DNA from: Pseudomonas crudilactis
Lineage (GTDB): Bacteria; Pseudomonadota; Gammaproteobacteria; Pseudomonadales; Pseudomonadaceae
Reading direction: 5' to 3'
DNA: 64,000 nt
Assembly (NCBI RefSeq): GCF_013433315.1
Contig: NZ_WXVV01000028.1
Coordinates: 28,465 to 92,464 of the forward strand
The notes below the pieces were generated by a model that was not told the DNA's origin, did no database searches, and worked only from the letters and a program-made list of their open reading frames with translations. This document shows positions 27,020 to 34,940 of the stretch, piece by piece (the stretch's first letter is position 1; each line of letters begins with the position of its first letter). The position numbers and the translations under genes are program-made.

Positions 27020-28396
27020 ATGTCGGTCCCTCTGCGTACCGTTCAACTCAACGAAGCAAACGCATTCCTTAAGAAATATCCTGAGGTTTTGTACGTCGAC
27101 CTTCTGATTGCGGATATGAACGGTGTGGTGCGCGGCAAGCGCATCGAACGCACCAGTCTTCATAAGGTTTACGAGAAAGGCATCAACCTGCCGGCCTCGC
27201 TTTTCGCGCTCGACATCAATGGTTCCACGGTGGAAAGCACCGGCCTGGGTCTGGACATCGGCGACGCTGACCGCATCTGCTACCCGATCCCCGGCACCCT
27301 GAGCATCGAGCCGTGGCAAAAGCGCCCAACCGCACAACTTCTGATGACCATGCACGAAATCGAAGGCCAGCCGTTCTTCGCTGACCCGCGTGAAGTGCTG
27401 GCCAACGTCGTGCGCAAATTCGACGACCTCGGTCTGACCATCTGCGCGGCGTTCGAACTCGAGTTCTATCTGATCGATCAGGACAACGTGAACGGCCGTC
27501 CGCAATCGCCACGTTCGCCGGTGTCCGGCAAGCGTCCGGTGTCGACTCAGGTCTATCTGATCGACGATCTCGACGAATACGTCGATTGCCTGCAAGACAT
27601 CCTCGAAGGCGCGAAAGAGCAGGGCATCCCGGCTGACGCGATCGTCAAGGAAAGCGCCCCGGCGCAGTTCGAAGTCAACCTGCATCACGTCTCCGACCCG
27701 ATCAAGGCGTGCGACTACGCCGTCCTGCTCAAGCGTCTGGTGAAGAACATCGCCTACGACCACGAGATGGACACCACCTTCATGGCCAAGCCGTATCCGG
27801 GCCAGGCGGGCAACGGTCTGCACGTGCACATTTCGATCCTGGACAAAGAAGGCAACAACATCTTCGCCAGCGAGGATCCCGAGCAGAACGCCGCACTGCG
27901 TCACGCGATCGGCGGTGTGCTGGAGACCCTGCCTGCGCAAATGGCGTTCCTCTGCCCGAACGTCAACTCGTACCGCCGTTTCGGCGCGCAGTTCTACGTA
28001 CCGAACTCGCCGAGCTGGGGCATCGACAACCGCACCGTTGCGGTCCGTGTGCCAACCGGTTCTGCCGATGCTGTGCGTATCGAGCACCGTGTTGCCGGTG
28101 CTGACGCCAACCCATACTTGCTGATGGCGTCGGTGCTGGCCGGTATTCACCACGGCCTGACCAACCAGATCGAACCGGGCGCTCCGGTGGAAGGCAACAG
28201 CTACGAGCAAAACGAACAGAGCCTGCCGAACAACCTGCGCGATGCACTGCGTGAGCTGGACGACAGCGAAGTCATGGCCCGCTATATCGACCCGATGTAC
28301 ATCGACGTGTTTGTCGCGTGTAAGGAGAGCGAGCTGGCCGAGTTCGAGAACTCGATCTCGGACCTTGAGTACAACTGGTATCTGCATACGGTGTGA
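27020..28396 (+). CDS. puuA: Gamma-glutamylputrescine synthetase (glutamine synthetase family)
   Basis: 458 aa; called spuB in P. aeruginosa. It joins glutamate to putrescine with ATP, opening the Puu pathway. It is a glutamine-synthetase fold: beta-grasp N-domain with YVDLLIADMNGVVRGKRI, catalytic metal ligands in FELEFYLID (about 153), GLHVHISILD (about 271) and the ATP-site FLCPNVNSYRRF (about 310) with RIEHRVAGADANPYL near 355. AGGTG lies before the ATG. A paralogue is at 50656-52020. Confidence 0.93.
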   Translation: MSVPLRTVQLNEANAFLKKYPEVLYVDLLIADMNGVVRGKRIERTSLHKVYEKGINLPASLFALDINGSTVESTGLGLDIGDADRICYPIPGTLSIEPWQKRPTAQLLMTMHEIEGQPFFADPREVLANVVRKFDDLGLTICAAFELEFYLIDQDNVNGRPQSPRSPVSGKRPVSTQVYLIDDLDEYVDCLQDILEGAKEQGIPADAIVKESAPAQFEVNLHHVSDPIKACDYAVLLKRLVKNIAYDHEMDTTFMAKPYPGQAGNGLHVHISILDKEGNNIFASEDPEQNAALRHAIGGVLETLPAQMAFLCPNVNSYRRFGAQFYVPNSPSWGIDNRTVAVRVPTGSADAVRIEHRVAGADANPYLLMASVLAGIHHGLTNQIEPGAPVEGNSYEQNEQSLPNNLRDALRELDDSEVMARYIDPMYIDVFVACKESELAEFENSISDLEYNWYLHTV

Positions 28397-28424
28397 TTGG
28401 CTGAGGCCCTCAAAAGCTGAAGAG

Positions 28425-28602
28425 CCCCTCACCCTAACTCTCTCCCGGAGGGAGAGGGGACTGACCGGGTTGTCTTGAGATATCCGGCAACCTGAACGAT
28501 CCAGCCGATTATGGATTCGGCAAAGATTTTTCAGGTCGGCGGAGATTCTGAGCATCCCCCAATCGGTCCCCTCTACCCCTGGGAGAGGGCTAGGGTGAGG
28601 GC
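28425..28602. repeat. 178-bp intergenic element, complete copy
   Basis: A 178-bp unit bounded by CCCCTCACCCTAACTCTCTC and the inverted terminus GGGAGAGGGCTAGGGTGAGG. The core holds the phrase CCGATTATGGATTCGG shared with the other copies. It fills the gap between puuA and puuC, which read the same way, so it probably lies inside the operon transcript. Confidence 0.88.
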
Positions 28603-28668
28603 AGCCATCTCAAGCCAGACATCGCAGCCAGACAACACCCCCAATTCCCCCCTTGTCGAGCCACAACA

Positions 28669-30159
28669 ATGACAACGACCCGCAACGACTGGGAACAACG
28701 CTTCCAGTCCCTGACCATCGAAGCCCGCGCATTCATCAACGGTGAATACCGCCCGGCCATCAGTGGCGATACCTTCGAATGCCTGAGCCCCGTCGACGGC
28801 CGTTTCCTCGCCTCCGTGGCCAGCACCGATGAAGCCGACGCCAACCTCGCCGTTGAAGTCGCGCGCCAGTCTTTTGAATCTGGCGTGTGGGCGAAAAAAG
28901 CCCCGGCCGAGCGCAAACGCATCCTGATTCGCTTCGCCGATCTGATCCTGCAGAACCAGGAAGAACTGGCGCTGCTGGAAACCCTCGACATGGGTAAACC
29001 GATCAGCGATTCGATGAGCATCGATATCCCGGCGACCGCCAACGCGATCCGCTGGAGCGCCGAAGCCATCGACAAGATCTACGACGAAGTCGCCGCCACA
29101 CCGCATGATCAACTCGGCCTCGTCACTCGCGAGCCTTCCGGCGTGGTCGCGGCCATCGTGCCGTGGAACTTCCCGTTGATCATGGCCAGCTGGAAATTCG
29201 CTCCAGCACTGGCGGCGGGCAATTCGTTTATTCTGAAACCTTCGGAAAAATCGCCGCTGACTGCAATCCGCATCGCTCAACTTGCGCTGGATGCCGGCAT
29301 TCCGAAAGGCGTGTTCAACGTGCTGCCAGGCTTCGGCCACACCGTCGGCAAAGCGTTGGCGTTGCACATGGACGTCGACGTGCTGGCCTTCACTGGCTCC
29401 ACGGCGATCGCCAAGCAACTGATGATTTATGCAGGCCAAAGCAACATGAAACGCGTCTGGCTCGAAGCAGGGGGCAAGAGCCCGAACGTGGTGTTTGCCG
29501 ACGCTCCGGACTTGCGCGCGGCAGCACAAGCAGCGGCCGGCGCCATTGCCTTCAACCAGGGCGAAGTCTGCACTGCGGGTTCGCGCTTGCTGGTCGAGCG
29601 TTCGATCCGCGAGCAATTCATTCCGCTGTTGGTGGAAGCGCTGCAAGCATGGAAACCGGGTCATTCACTCGATCCAGCCACCACCGTCGGTGCCGTGGTC
29701 GATCAGCGTCAACTCGACAACGTGCTGCGCTACATCAGCATCGGTCGCGAGCAGGGCGCCGAACTGATCGCCGGCGGCCAACGCACCCTCGAAGAAACCG
29801 GCGGCCTGTATGTGCAACCGGCGCTGTTCGACGGCGTGACCAACGCGATGACCATTGCTCAGGAAGAAATCTTCGGCCCGGTGCTGTCGCTGATCACCTT
29901 CGACACCGCTGAAGAAGCGCTGCAGATCGCCAACGACAGCATCTTCGGCCTCGCCGCCGGTGTATGGACCAGCAACCTCAGCAAGGCGCACACCTTCGCC
30001 CGTGGCCTGCGTGCCGGCAGCGTCTGGGTCAACCAGTACGACGGCGGCGACATGACCGCACCGTTCGGTGGCTTCAAACAGTCGGGCAACGGTCGCGACA
30101 AATCGCTGCACGCGTTCGACAAGTACACCGAGCTGAAAGCGACCTGGATCAAGCTCTGA
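28669..30159 (+). CDS. puuC: Gamma-glutamyl-gamma-aminobutyraldehyde dehydrogenase
   Basis: 496 aa, standard aldehyde dehydrogenase length. NAD-dependent oxidation of gamma-glutamyl-gamma-aminobutyraldehyde to gamma-glutamyl-GABA. Catalytic Glu in LEAGGKSPNVVFADAP (about residue 266) and nucleophile Cys in FNQGEVCTAGSRL (about 300) are present; VPWNFPLIMASWKFAPALAAG is the cofactor-site loop. No strong ribosome site precedes the ATG. It sits between puuA and puuB; broader aldehyde substrates are possible. Confidence 0.92.
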   Translation: MTTTRNDWEQRFQSLTIEARAFINGEYRPAISGDTFECLSPVDGRFLASVASTDEADANLAVEVARQSFESGVWAKKAPAERKRILIRFADLILQNQEELALLETLDMGKPISDSMSIDIPATANAIRWSAEAIDKIYDEVAATPHDQLGLVTREPSGVVAAIVPWNFPLIMASWKFAPALAAGNSFILKPSEKSPLTAIRIAQLALDAGIPKGVFNVLPGFGHTVGKALALHMDVDVLAFTGSTAIAKQLMIYAGQSNMKRVWLEAGGKSPNVVFADAPDLRAAAQAAAGAIAFNQGEVCTAGSRLLVERSIREQFIPLLVEALQAWKPGHSLDPATTVGAVVDQRQLDNVLRYISIGREQGAELIAGGQRTLEETGGLYVQPALFDGVTNAMTIAQEEIFGPVLSLITFDTAEEALQIANDSIFGLAAGVWTSNLSKAHTFARGLRAGSVWVNQYDGGDMTAPFGGFKQSGNGRDKSLHAFDKYTELKATWIKL

Positions 30160-30208
30160 CTCTATTACAGCGGTGGTCGCCGTTTATTGGCGGCCCTCGG
30201 AGAAACGT

Positions 30209-31492
30209 ATGAAACAGCAACACGTAAACAGCTACTACGCCGCCACCCGCAATGAAGTCATCGACTTTCCGGTTCTGGAAGAGTCGGTCGAGTGCGATGT
30301 CTGCATCATCGGCGCCGGTTACACCGGCCTGTCCTCGGCGCTGTTCCTCACCGAAGCCGGCTATAAAGTGACGGTGCTGGAAGCGGCGAAAGTCGGCTAC
30401 GGCGCCAGCGGTCGCAACGGTGGTCAACTGGTCAACTCGTACAGTCGCGACGTCGACGTGATCGAAGAGCGCTACGGCGACAAGACTGCAGAAATTCTCG
30501 GCAGCATGATCTTCGAAGGCGCCGACATCATCCGTTCGCGCATCAGGGAATACGACATCCAATGCGACTACCGCCCGGGCGGTATCTTCGCAGCGATGAA
30601 CAAGAAACAACTCAACGGTCTGGCTGAGCAGAAGCGTGGCTGGGAACGTTACGGCAACCGCAATCTGAAGATGCTCGACGCGGCTGAGATTCGTCGTGAA
30701 GTCGGCTCCGATGCATACGTCGGCGGCCTGCTCGACATGCAGGGCGGCCACGTTCACCCGCTGAACCTGGCCCTCGGTGAAGCTGCGGCGATTACGCGTT
30801 TGGGCGGCAAAATCTACGAGCAGTCCGCTGCTGTGGAAATCAAATACGGCGAGCCCAACGTGGTGCGCACCGCCAAAGGTCAGGTCCGCGCCAAGTACCT
30901 GCTGATCGCCGGCAATGCCTACCTGCCGCAAGGTCTCGACAACCGCGTGACCGCGAAAAGCATGCCGTGCGGCTCGCAGATCGTCGTCACCGAACCGTTG
31001 ACCGAGAAACAGGCGCGCAGCCTGATCACCAACAACTACTGCGTCGAAGACTGCAACTACCTGCTGGACTACTACCGTCTGACTGCCGACAACCGTCTGC
31101 TGTACGGCGGCGGCGTGGTCTACGGCGCACGCGAACCGGACGACATCGAACAACTGATCCGCCCGAAGATCCTCAAGACCTTCCCGCAGCTCAAAGACGT
31201 CAAGATCGACTACCGCTGGACCGGCAACTTCCTGCTGACCATGTCACGCATGCCGCAATTCGGTCGCATCGAAAAGAACGCCTACTACATGCAAGGCTAC
31301 AGCGGCCACGGCGTCACCTGCTCGCACCTCGCCGGCAAGCTGATCGCGGAAATGATCCGTGGCGACGCCGAACGTTTCGATGCTTTCGCATCGCTGCCAC
31401 ACATGCCAATGCTCGGCGGCCGCACCTTCTCCGCACCGCTCACCGCCCTCGGCGCCGTCTACTATTCGCTGCGCGACCGCTTCGGCATTTAA
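30209..31492 (+). CDS. puuB: Gamma-glutamylputrescine oxidase (FAD-dependent)
   Basis: 427 aa. DAO-family flavoprotein that oxidises gamma-glutamylputrescine to the aldehyde with release of ammonia and H2O2. N-terminal dinucleotide motif CIIGAGYTGLSSALFLTEAG (about residue 34) and YGASGRNGGQLVNSYSRD (about 65) are typical, as is QGYSGHGVTCSHLAGKLIAE near residue 373. Start at the ATG after CGGAGAAA. A clear terminator follows. A paralogue of identical length lies at 49223-50506. Confidence 0.93.
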   Translation: MKQQHVNSYYAATRNEVIDFPVLEESVECDVCIIGAGYTGLSSALFLTEAGYKVTVLEAAKVGYGASGRNGGQLVNSYSRDVDVIEERYGDKTAEILGSMIFEGADIIRSRIREYDIQCDYRPGGIFAAMNKKQLNGLAEQKRGWERYGNRNLKMLDAAEIRREVGSDAYVGGLLDMQGGHVHPLNLALGEAAAITRLGGKIYEQSAAVEIKYGEPNVVRTAKGQVRAKYLLIAGNAYLPQGLDNRVTAKSMPCGSQIVVTEPLTEKQARSLITNNYCVEDCNYLLDYYRLTADNRLLYGGGVVYGAREPDDIEQLIRPKILKTFPQLKDVKIDYRWTGNFLLTMSRMPQFGRIEKNAYYMQGYSGHGVTCSHLAGKLIAEMIRGDAERFDAFASLPHMPMLGGRTFSAPLTALGAVYYSLRDRFGI

Positions 31493-31501
31493 GTTACCTC
31501 C

Positions 31502-31533
31502 CCGGCGGCGGCCCAAGACCCCGCCGGTTTTTT
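31502..31533 (+). terminator. Rho-independent terminator after puuB
   Basis: Stem CCGGCGG (31502-31508) with CCGCCGG (31521-31527) followed by six T. It lies 9 bases after the puuB stop and ends the puuA-puuC-puuB transcript. Confidence 0.88.
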
Positions 31534-31582
31534 ACCTGCCAGTACATGCAACATCAATCCGACTGAAACACCAAAGATCAAA

Positions 31583-31680
31583 ATGTAGGAGTGAGCCTGC
31601 TCGCGATGAGGCCAGCCCAGCCACCACCCCTCCCACAGAAACACCACAAACCCTGTGGGAGCGAGCTTGCTCGCGAAGGC
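31583..31680. repeat. Two REP copies in direct orientation
   Basis: Unlike the inverted pairs elsewhere, both copies (GTGAGCCTGCTCGCGATGAG and GCGAGCTTGCTCGCGAAGGC) point the same way and belong to different sequence variants. They occupy part of the 440-bp gap between puuB and puuR; the remainder up to 31932 holds no convincing gene and presumably the puuR promoter. Confidence 0.8.
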
Positions 31681-31932
31681 GGTCATCCAGTCAAAAATAA
31701 TGTTGAATGTGCCACCGAGTCGCGAGCAGGCGAAGGCCTACAGGATTGCATCACCATGGCAAGAAGGACTTTTACCCCACCGTCCATCGAACCTGCTGAG
31801 CAACACCGGCAAACGTGATTTAATAGCCGCCTTTCACGGTTCCGGGACACGGGAGCAACGTGATCCGCGCCCCTCGCGCGGCACCCGCCACCCACCCCCA
31901 TTGCCCTTAAGTACTACTCACATAAGGCTGTC

Positions 31933-32481
31933 ATGGATACGGGTTCTCGACTCAAACTAGTACGCGAAAGCTACAAACTCTCCCAGCGCGAGCTGGCCCG
32001 GCGTAGCGGCGTGACCAATGCCACCATCTCCCTGATCGAACAGAATCGCGTCAGCCCCTCCGTCAGTTCCCTGAAAAAGCTGCTCGAAGGCATACCGATG
32101 TCCCTGGCCGACTTCTTCACCTTCGACCAGCCCCCGCGCGAACACCAATACGTCTTCCGCGCCAATGAACAGCCTGATCTGGGCCGCCATGGTTTGCGCC
32201 TGCTGCTGATCGGCGCCTCGGTACCAAGCCGCCAGATGCGCTTGCTGCGCGAGCAATACGCACCGGGCGCGAGCTCCGGGGAAGAGCCGATCGTTCACGC
32301 CGAGGGCGAGGAGTGCGGACTTGTCACCCGTGGCACCGTGGAGTTGACCGTGGATGGGTCGGTGAGTGTGTTGAATGCGGGGGATGGGTATTACTTTCCG
32401 ACGACGCTGCCGCATAAGTTCCGCAATATCGGGGCGGATGAGGCTGAGATTATTAGTGCGAATACGCCGGCGAATTTTTGA
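31933..32481 (+). CDS. puuR: XRE-cupin transcriptional regulator of putrescine use
   Basis: 182 aa. N-terminal XRE helix-turn-helix (LVRESYKLSQRELARRSGVTNATISLIEQN, about residues 9-40) and C-terminal cupin domain (EECGLVTRGTVELTVDG, DGYYFPTTLPHKFRN). This is the architecture of PuuR, which represses puu genes and is relieved by putrescine in E. coli. It follows the puu genes and is the obvious regulator of the block. The repeated motif near puuD/puuA is a candidate target. Confidence 0.9.
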   Translation: MDTGSRLKLVRESYKLSQRELARRSGVTNATISLIEQNRVSPSVSSLKKLLEGIPMSLADFFTFDQPPREHQYVFRANEQPDLGRHGLRLLLIGASVPSRQMRLLREQYAPGASSGEEPIVHAEGEECGLVTRGTVELTVDGSVSVLNAGDGYYFPTTLPHKFRNIGADEAEIISANTPANF

Positions 32482-32525
32482 CAAGGGCGGCGACTATAAA
32501 ATATCTGATGCATAAGTAAGGCCCA

Positions 32526-32551
32526 AAAAAGCCGCAGAGATGCGGCTTTTT
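32526..32551 (+). terminator. Rho-independent terminator after puuR
   Basis: Stem AAAAAGCCGCA / TGCGGCTTTTT with a 4-base loop, 45 bases after the puuR stop. It marks the left edge of the AT-rich island that follows. Confidence 0.92.
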
Positions 32552-32631
32552 CGTGTCCAGAAACACCTGTATTTCCGTCTTTTTGATAATTTATTTTGTG
32601 ATGTTTTTGTGCCATCATTGCGTGGTTTGTT

Positions 32632-32643
32632 GGGGGGGGGGGG
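32632..32643. other. G12 homopolymer upstream of the island operon
   Basis: Twelve consecutive G on the plus strand in an otherwise AT-rich leader, about 75 bases before the membrane-protein start. Tracts of this length are prone to replication slippage. Its position would let length changes alter promoter or leader spacing. It could also be a sequencing artefact in length. Confidence 0.7.
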
Positions 32644-32717
32644 TATCGGCGAAGACGTTTGTTGCGAACGCTTTCCGCGCTTGAGTTTAAATTTATGTAT
32701 TCGTTGATGTGTTAAAT

Positions 32718-33389
32718 ATGGAGCAAATGAACTTGCAAGAAGCAAAGGCCTCCGCATCACTTTTGAAGTTGTTGGTGGATTCAGATTTTCAATTAACTAT
32801 GGAAATTTCTCCTTGGATCTTAGGGGGGGGAATCGTTCTCGTGTTGATAGTTTTTTGTTTTCGGCATTTCGGAGGGAATTGGAATTTACGCGACTTTGAA
32901 ATAGATGAGGCGGAATTTGGAATTGGCGAGCAAAAGATAAAGCTGAAGCCTAATAGTGTTGATAGGCAGATAGCATATAAAATATGGGTGGAGTTAAGTA
33001 CTAGGAAAATAGGGCTTCAGATAGATTTGGAGAATGATGTTGTTTATGAGATTTATGATTCGTGGTACAGTTTTTTTTCTGTAACTAGAGAGTTAATAAA
33101 GGATGTTCCTGTTTCAAAGTTTCAGCGAAAGGAAACGGAGAGAATTATTCGGCTTTCTATAGATGTTCTTAATCTAGGTCTAAGGCCACACCTGACAAAG
33201 TGGCACGCTAGATATCGCCGATGGCATGATACACAGGCAAGCCAGCAGGGTAATCTGGATCTAGAACCTCAGGATATTCAGAGGAAATATCCACATATCA
33301 CTGATCTTGAGGCAGATATTATGTCTGTAAATAACAGGCTGATCGGTTATAGAGAGAAAATGTATAAAATAGTTTCTGGTCAAAATTAA
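32718..33389 (+). CDS. Single-TM membrane protein of a TIR-associated pair
   Basis: 223 aa from ATG 32718; GTG 32709 and ATG 32727 are alternatives, none with a strong ribosome site. One hydrophobic helix (about residues 33-48, WILGGGIVLVLIVFCF) is followed by a long soluble domain with a beta-rich part (RDFEIDEAEFGIGEQKIKL) and helices ending in a KYPHITDLEADIMSVNNRL segment. I cannot name the family. The codon use is AT-rich, unlike the flanks. A G8 tract (32823-32830) encodes the three glycines inside the TM helix. It is 19 bases upstream of a TIR-like gene, so a membrane effector controlled by that protein is likely but inferred. Confidence 0.8.
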   Translation: MEQMNLQEAKASASLLKLLVDSDFQLTMEISPWILGGGIVLVLIVFCFRHFGGNWNLRDFEIDEAEFGIGEQKIKLKPNSVDRQIAYKIWVELSTRKIGLQIDLENDVVYEIYDSWYSFFSVTRELIKDVPVSKFQRKETERIIRLSIDVLNLGLRPHLTKWHARYRRWHDTQASQQGNLDLEPQDIQRKYPHITDLEADIMSVNNRLIGYREKMYKIVSGQN

Positions 33390-33408
33390 TTTCTTTGTAG
33401 GAGGCTTT

Positions 33409-34023
33409 GTGAAAAGGGTTTTCGTAAGTTACCATCATAAAAATGAGCAGTGGTTGAAGGATGATTTATTAGCGCTGAATTCAGAGGCAGAGATTTTTTT
33501 TGATTGCTCTGTTGCTGTAGGGGATATTGATGAAAATCTTGAGCCTCAGATTATAAGGCAAACAATACGCCGAAGTTATCTTAGTGAGTCAACCGTTTTG
33601 ATTCTTATTGTAGGGCGGGAAACTCAGTATAGAAAACATGTTGATTGGGAACTTTATTCGAGCATGTATAATGGCAGTAAGTTTGGTCGTTCAGGTGTTG
33701 TGGTTTTGTTGTCACCTGATTGCGAGTCTAGCTACTTCACCGCTCCATCGAAAAAAATCAAAGATGCTCTGTATCCTCAGTATGAAAATTGGATGTCTGT
33801 TAAGTCTCGTGAAGAATATGAGAGTAGATACGAGTTCATGCCGCCAAGAATAATAGACTGCTTGCTTAAAGGGGGGAGTAATATTTCTATTACAAATTGG
33901 AGTAAGATTTCCGAAAACCCCGATTACTTGCGTGTCTTGATAGATTGTGCGCATGACTCTAGAGAGGTAAGTACTTATGACATGAGTAGAGAAATGCGGA
34001 TGCGGAATTATAATCCAGCGTAA
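33409..34023 (+). CDS. TIR-like protein (ThsB / MTH538-type)
   Basis: 204 aa starting at GTG with AGGAGG 4 bases upstream. The N-terminal half is a TIR-like Rossmannoid domain: RVFVSYHHKNEQWLKDDL at the start, STVLILIVGRETQYRKHVDWEL in the middle with a glutamate (E81) at the position used for NAD cleavage in TIR enzymes, then GVVVLLSP. This matches the short TIR-like family that includes the Thoeris signal-producing protein ThsB. Predicted role: make an NAD-derived signal on infection and switch on the upstream membrane protein. Family membership is read from motifs; activity is inference. Confidence 0.82.
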   Translation: MKRVFVSYHHKNEQWLKDDLLALNSEAEIFFDCSVAVGDIDENLEPQIIRQTIRRSYLSESTVLILIVGRETQYRKHVDWELYSSMYNGSKFGRSGVVVLLSPDCESSYFTAPSKKIKDALYPQYENWMSVKSREEYESRYEFMPPRIIDCLLKGGSNISITNWSKISENPDYLRVLIDCAHDSREVSTYDMSREMRMRNYNPA

Positions 34024-34043
34024 TTTTTTGTTTGATAGTAAGA

Positions 34044-34075
34044 AAACCCTGTAGAGTTAAAGTTTTACAGGGTTT
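34044..34075. terminator. Bidirectional terminator between convergent island operons
   Basis: Inverted repeat AAACCCTGTA (34044-34053) and TACAGGGTTT (34066-34075) with a 12-base AT-rich loop, in the 80-bp gap between the two convergent gene sets of the AT-rich island. T-rich flanks are short, so strength is uncertain. Confidence 0.65.
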
Positions 34076-34103
34076 GCGCGATCGCTTGTCTGAATGAAAT
34101 TGA

Positions 34104-34940
34104 TTAAATTGTTGTCGTTGGTTCTGGGGGGTGCTTAAATATATTTAAGAGGCCGCGCATAATTAAAATTACTGCCTGATTTGTGTGAGGCGTTCTTGCT
34201 AAAATTTTATTCTCTTCTATTGTGAGGCCGTTGTTTAGGTTATTTGATGTGAAATGTTGAAATTCTTTATGTCCCGGCCAGTTATACTGCGCGCCGGTAT
34301 GGGGGTATAATCCTAAGATTTTTACAAGATCAAGTGTGCATCCGCCAAAGCCACCAACTAAGAAAAGTGGTTGCTTCATTTGCAGAGAAAGCAAGGCCTC
34401 TTCCGCTATTCCAGGCATGCAACCCTTGAAGTTAACTGTTTGTCCACCTAGAAGAATTCTTGCTTGTGATTCAATAGTCATCGTACGGCGCATGTTCGTG
34501 AGCCCTTCTGACCATTCATTGTTATTAAATGCTTTCGGTGGTTCGTTGATACGCTCCTCGGTTGGTATGCGACTGCCAATACGATTTAATAGGATTAACT
34601 CTGCGATGCCTGCAAGCTCCTCTGTTATTTCTCCTATTTCTTCCACTGCCAGTGAAGAATGTACTGGCCACGCTAGGTAGCTGAAAATACCGATTTGGTC
34701 ATACCCGTCTCGACTGTCACGTTTATGACGAGCGACTAATTCAAAGAGCAGAGCGGTGAAACCTTCTTTCCTCAGATCTCCGCCATATACGATGCCTGCG
34801 CCAAGCGCAAGCATATGGCGTGCGATTTCTACTGTCGCATCTTTCAAGTGCGCATCGCTAAGACCCAAAATTTGCAAGTCTGCACTTTCGGACGCGGAAA
34901 TTGCGATGCGGCAACTTTCAAGCTGTTCTTGGTAATTCAT
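34104..34940 (-). CDS. SLOG-domain-like nucleotide-sensor protein
   Basis: 278 aa. A Rossmannoid fold with features of the SLOG superfamily: RIAISASESADL near the N-terminus, LGAGIVYGGDLRKEG (about residues 46-58) and a C-terminal LFLVGGFGGCTLDLVKIL (GGFGG about 196-200). SLOG domains bind NAD-derived or nucleotide ligands; one forms the sensor part of Thoeris ThsA. Its ATG overlaps the stop of the upstream double-TIR gene (TAATG) with GGGGG just before, so translation is coupled. Here the sensor is a separate polypeptide rather than a fused domain. Fold assignment is by eye. Confidence 0.75.
   Translation of the reverse strand: MNYQEQLESCRIAISASESADLQILGLSDAHLKDATVEIARHMLALGAGIVYGGDLRKEGFTALLFELVARHKRDSRDGYDQIGIFSYLAWPVHSSLAVEEIGEITEELAGIAELILLNRIGSRIPTEERINEPPKAFNNNEWSEGLTNMRRTMTIESQARILLGGQTVNFKGCMPGIAEEALLSLQMKQPLFLVGGFGGCTLDLVKILGLYPHTGAQYNWPGHKEFQHFTSNNLNNGLTIEENKILARTPHTNQAVILIMRGLLNIFKHPPEPTTTI

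Noticed and set aside
27005..29664. Long minus-strand frames opposite puuA and puuC
   Set aside because: Antisense shadows of intact, motif-bearing genes on the plus strand.
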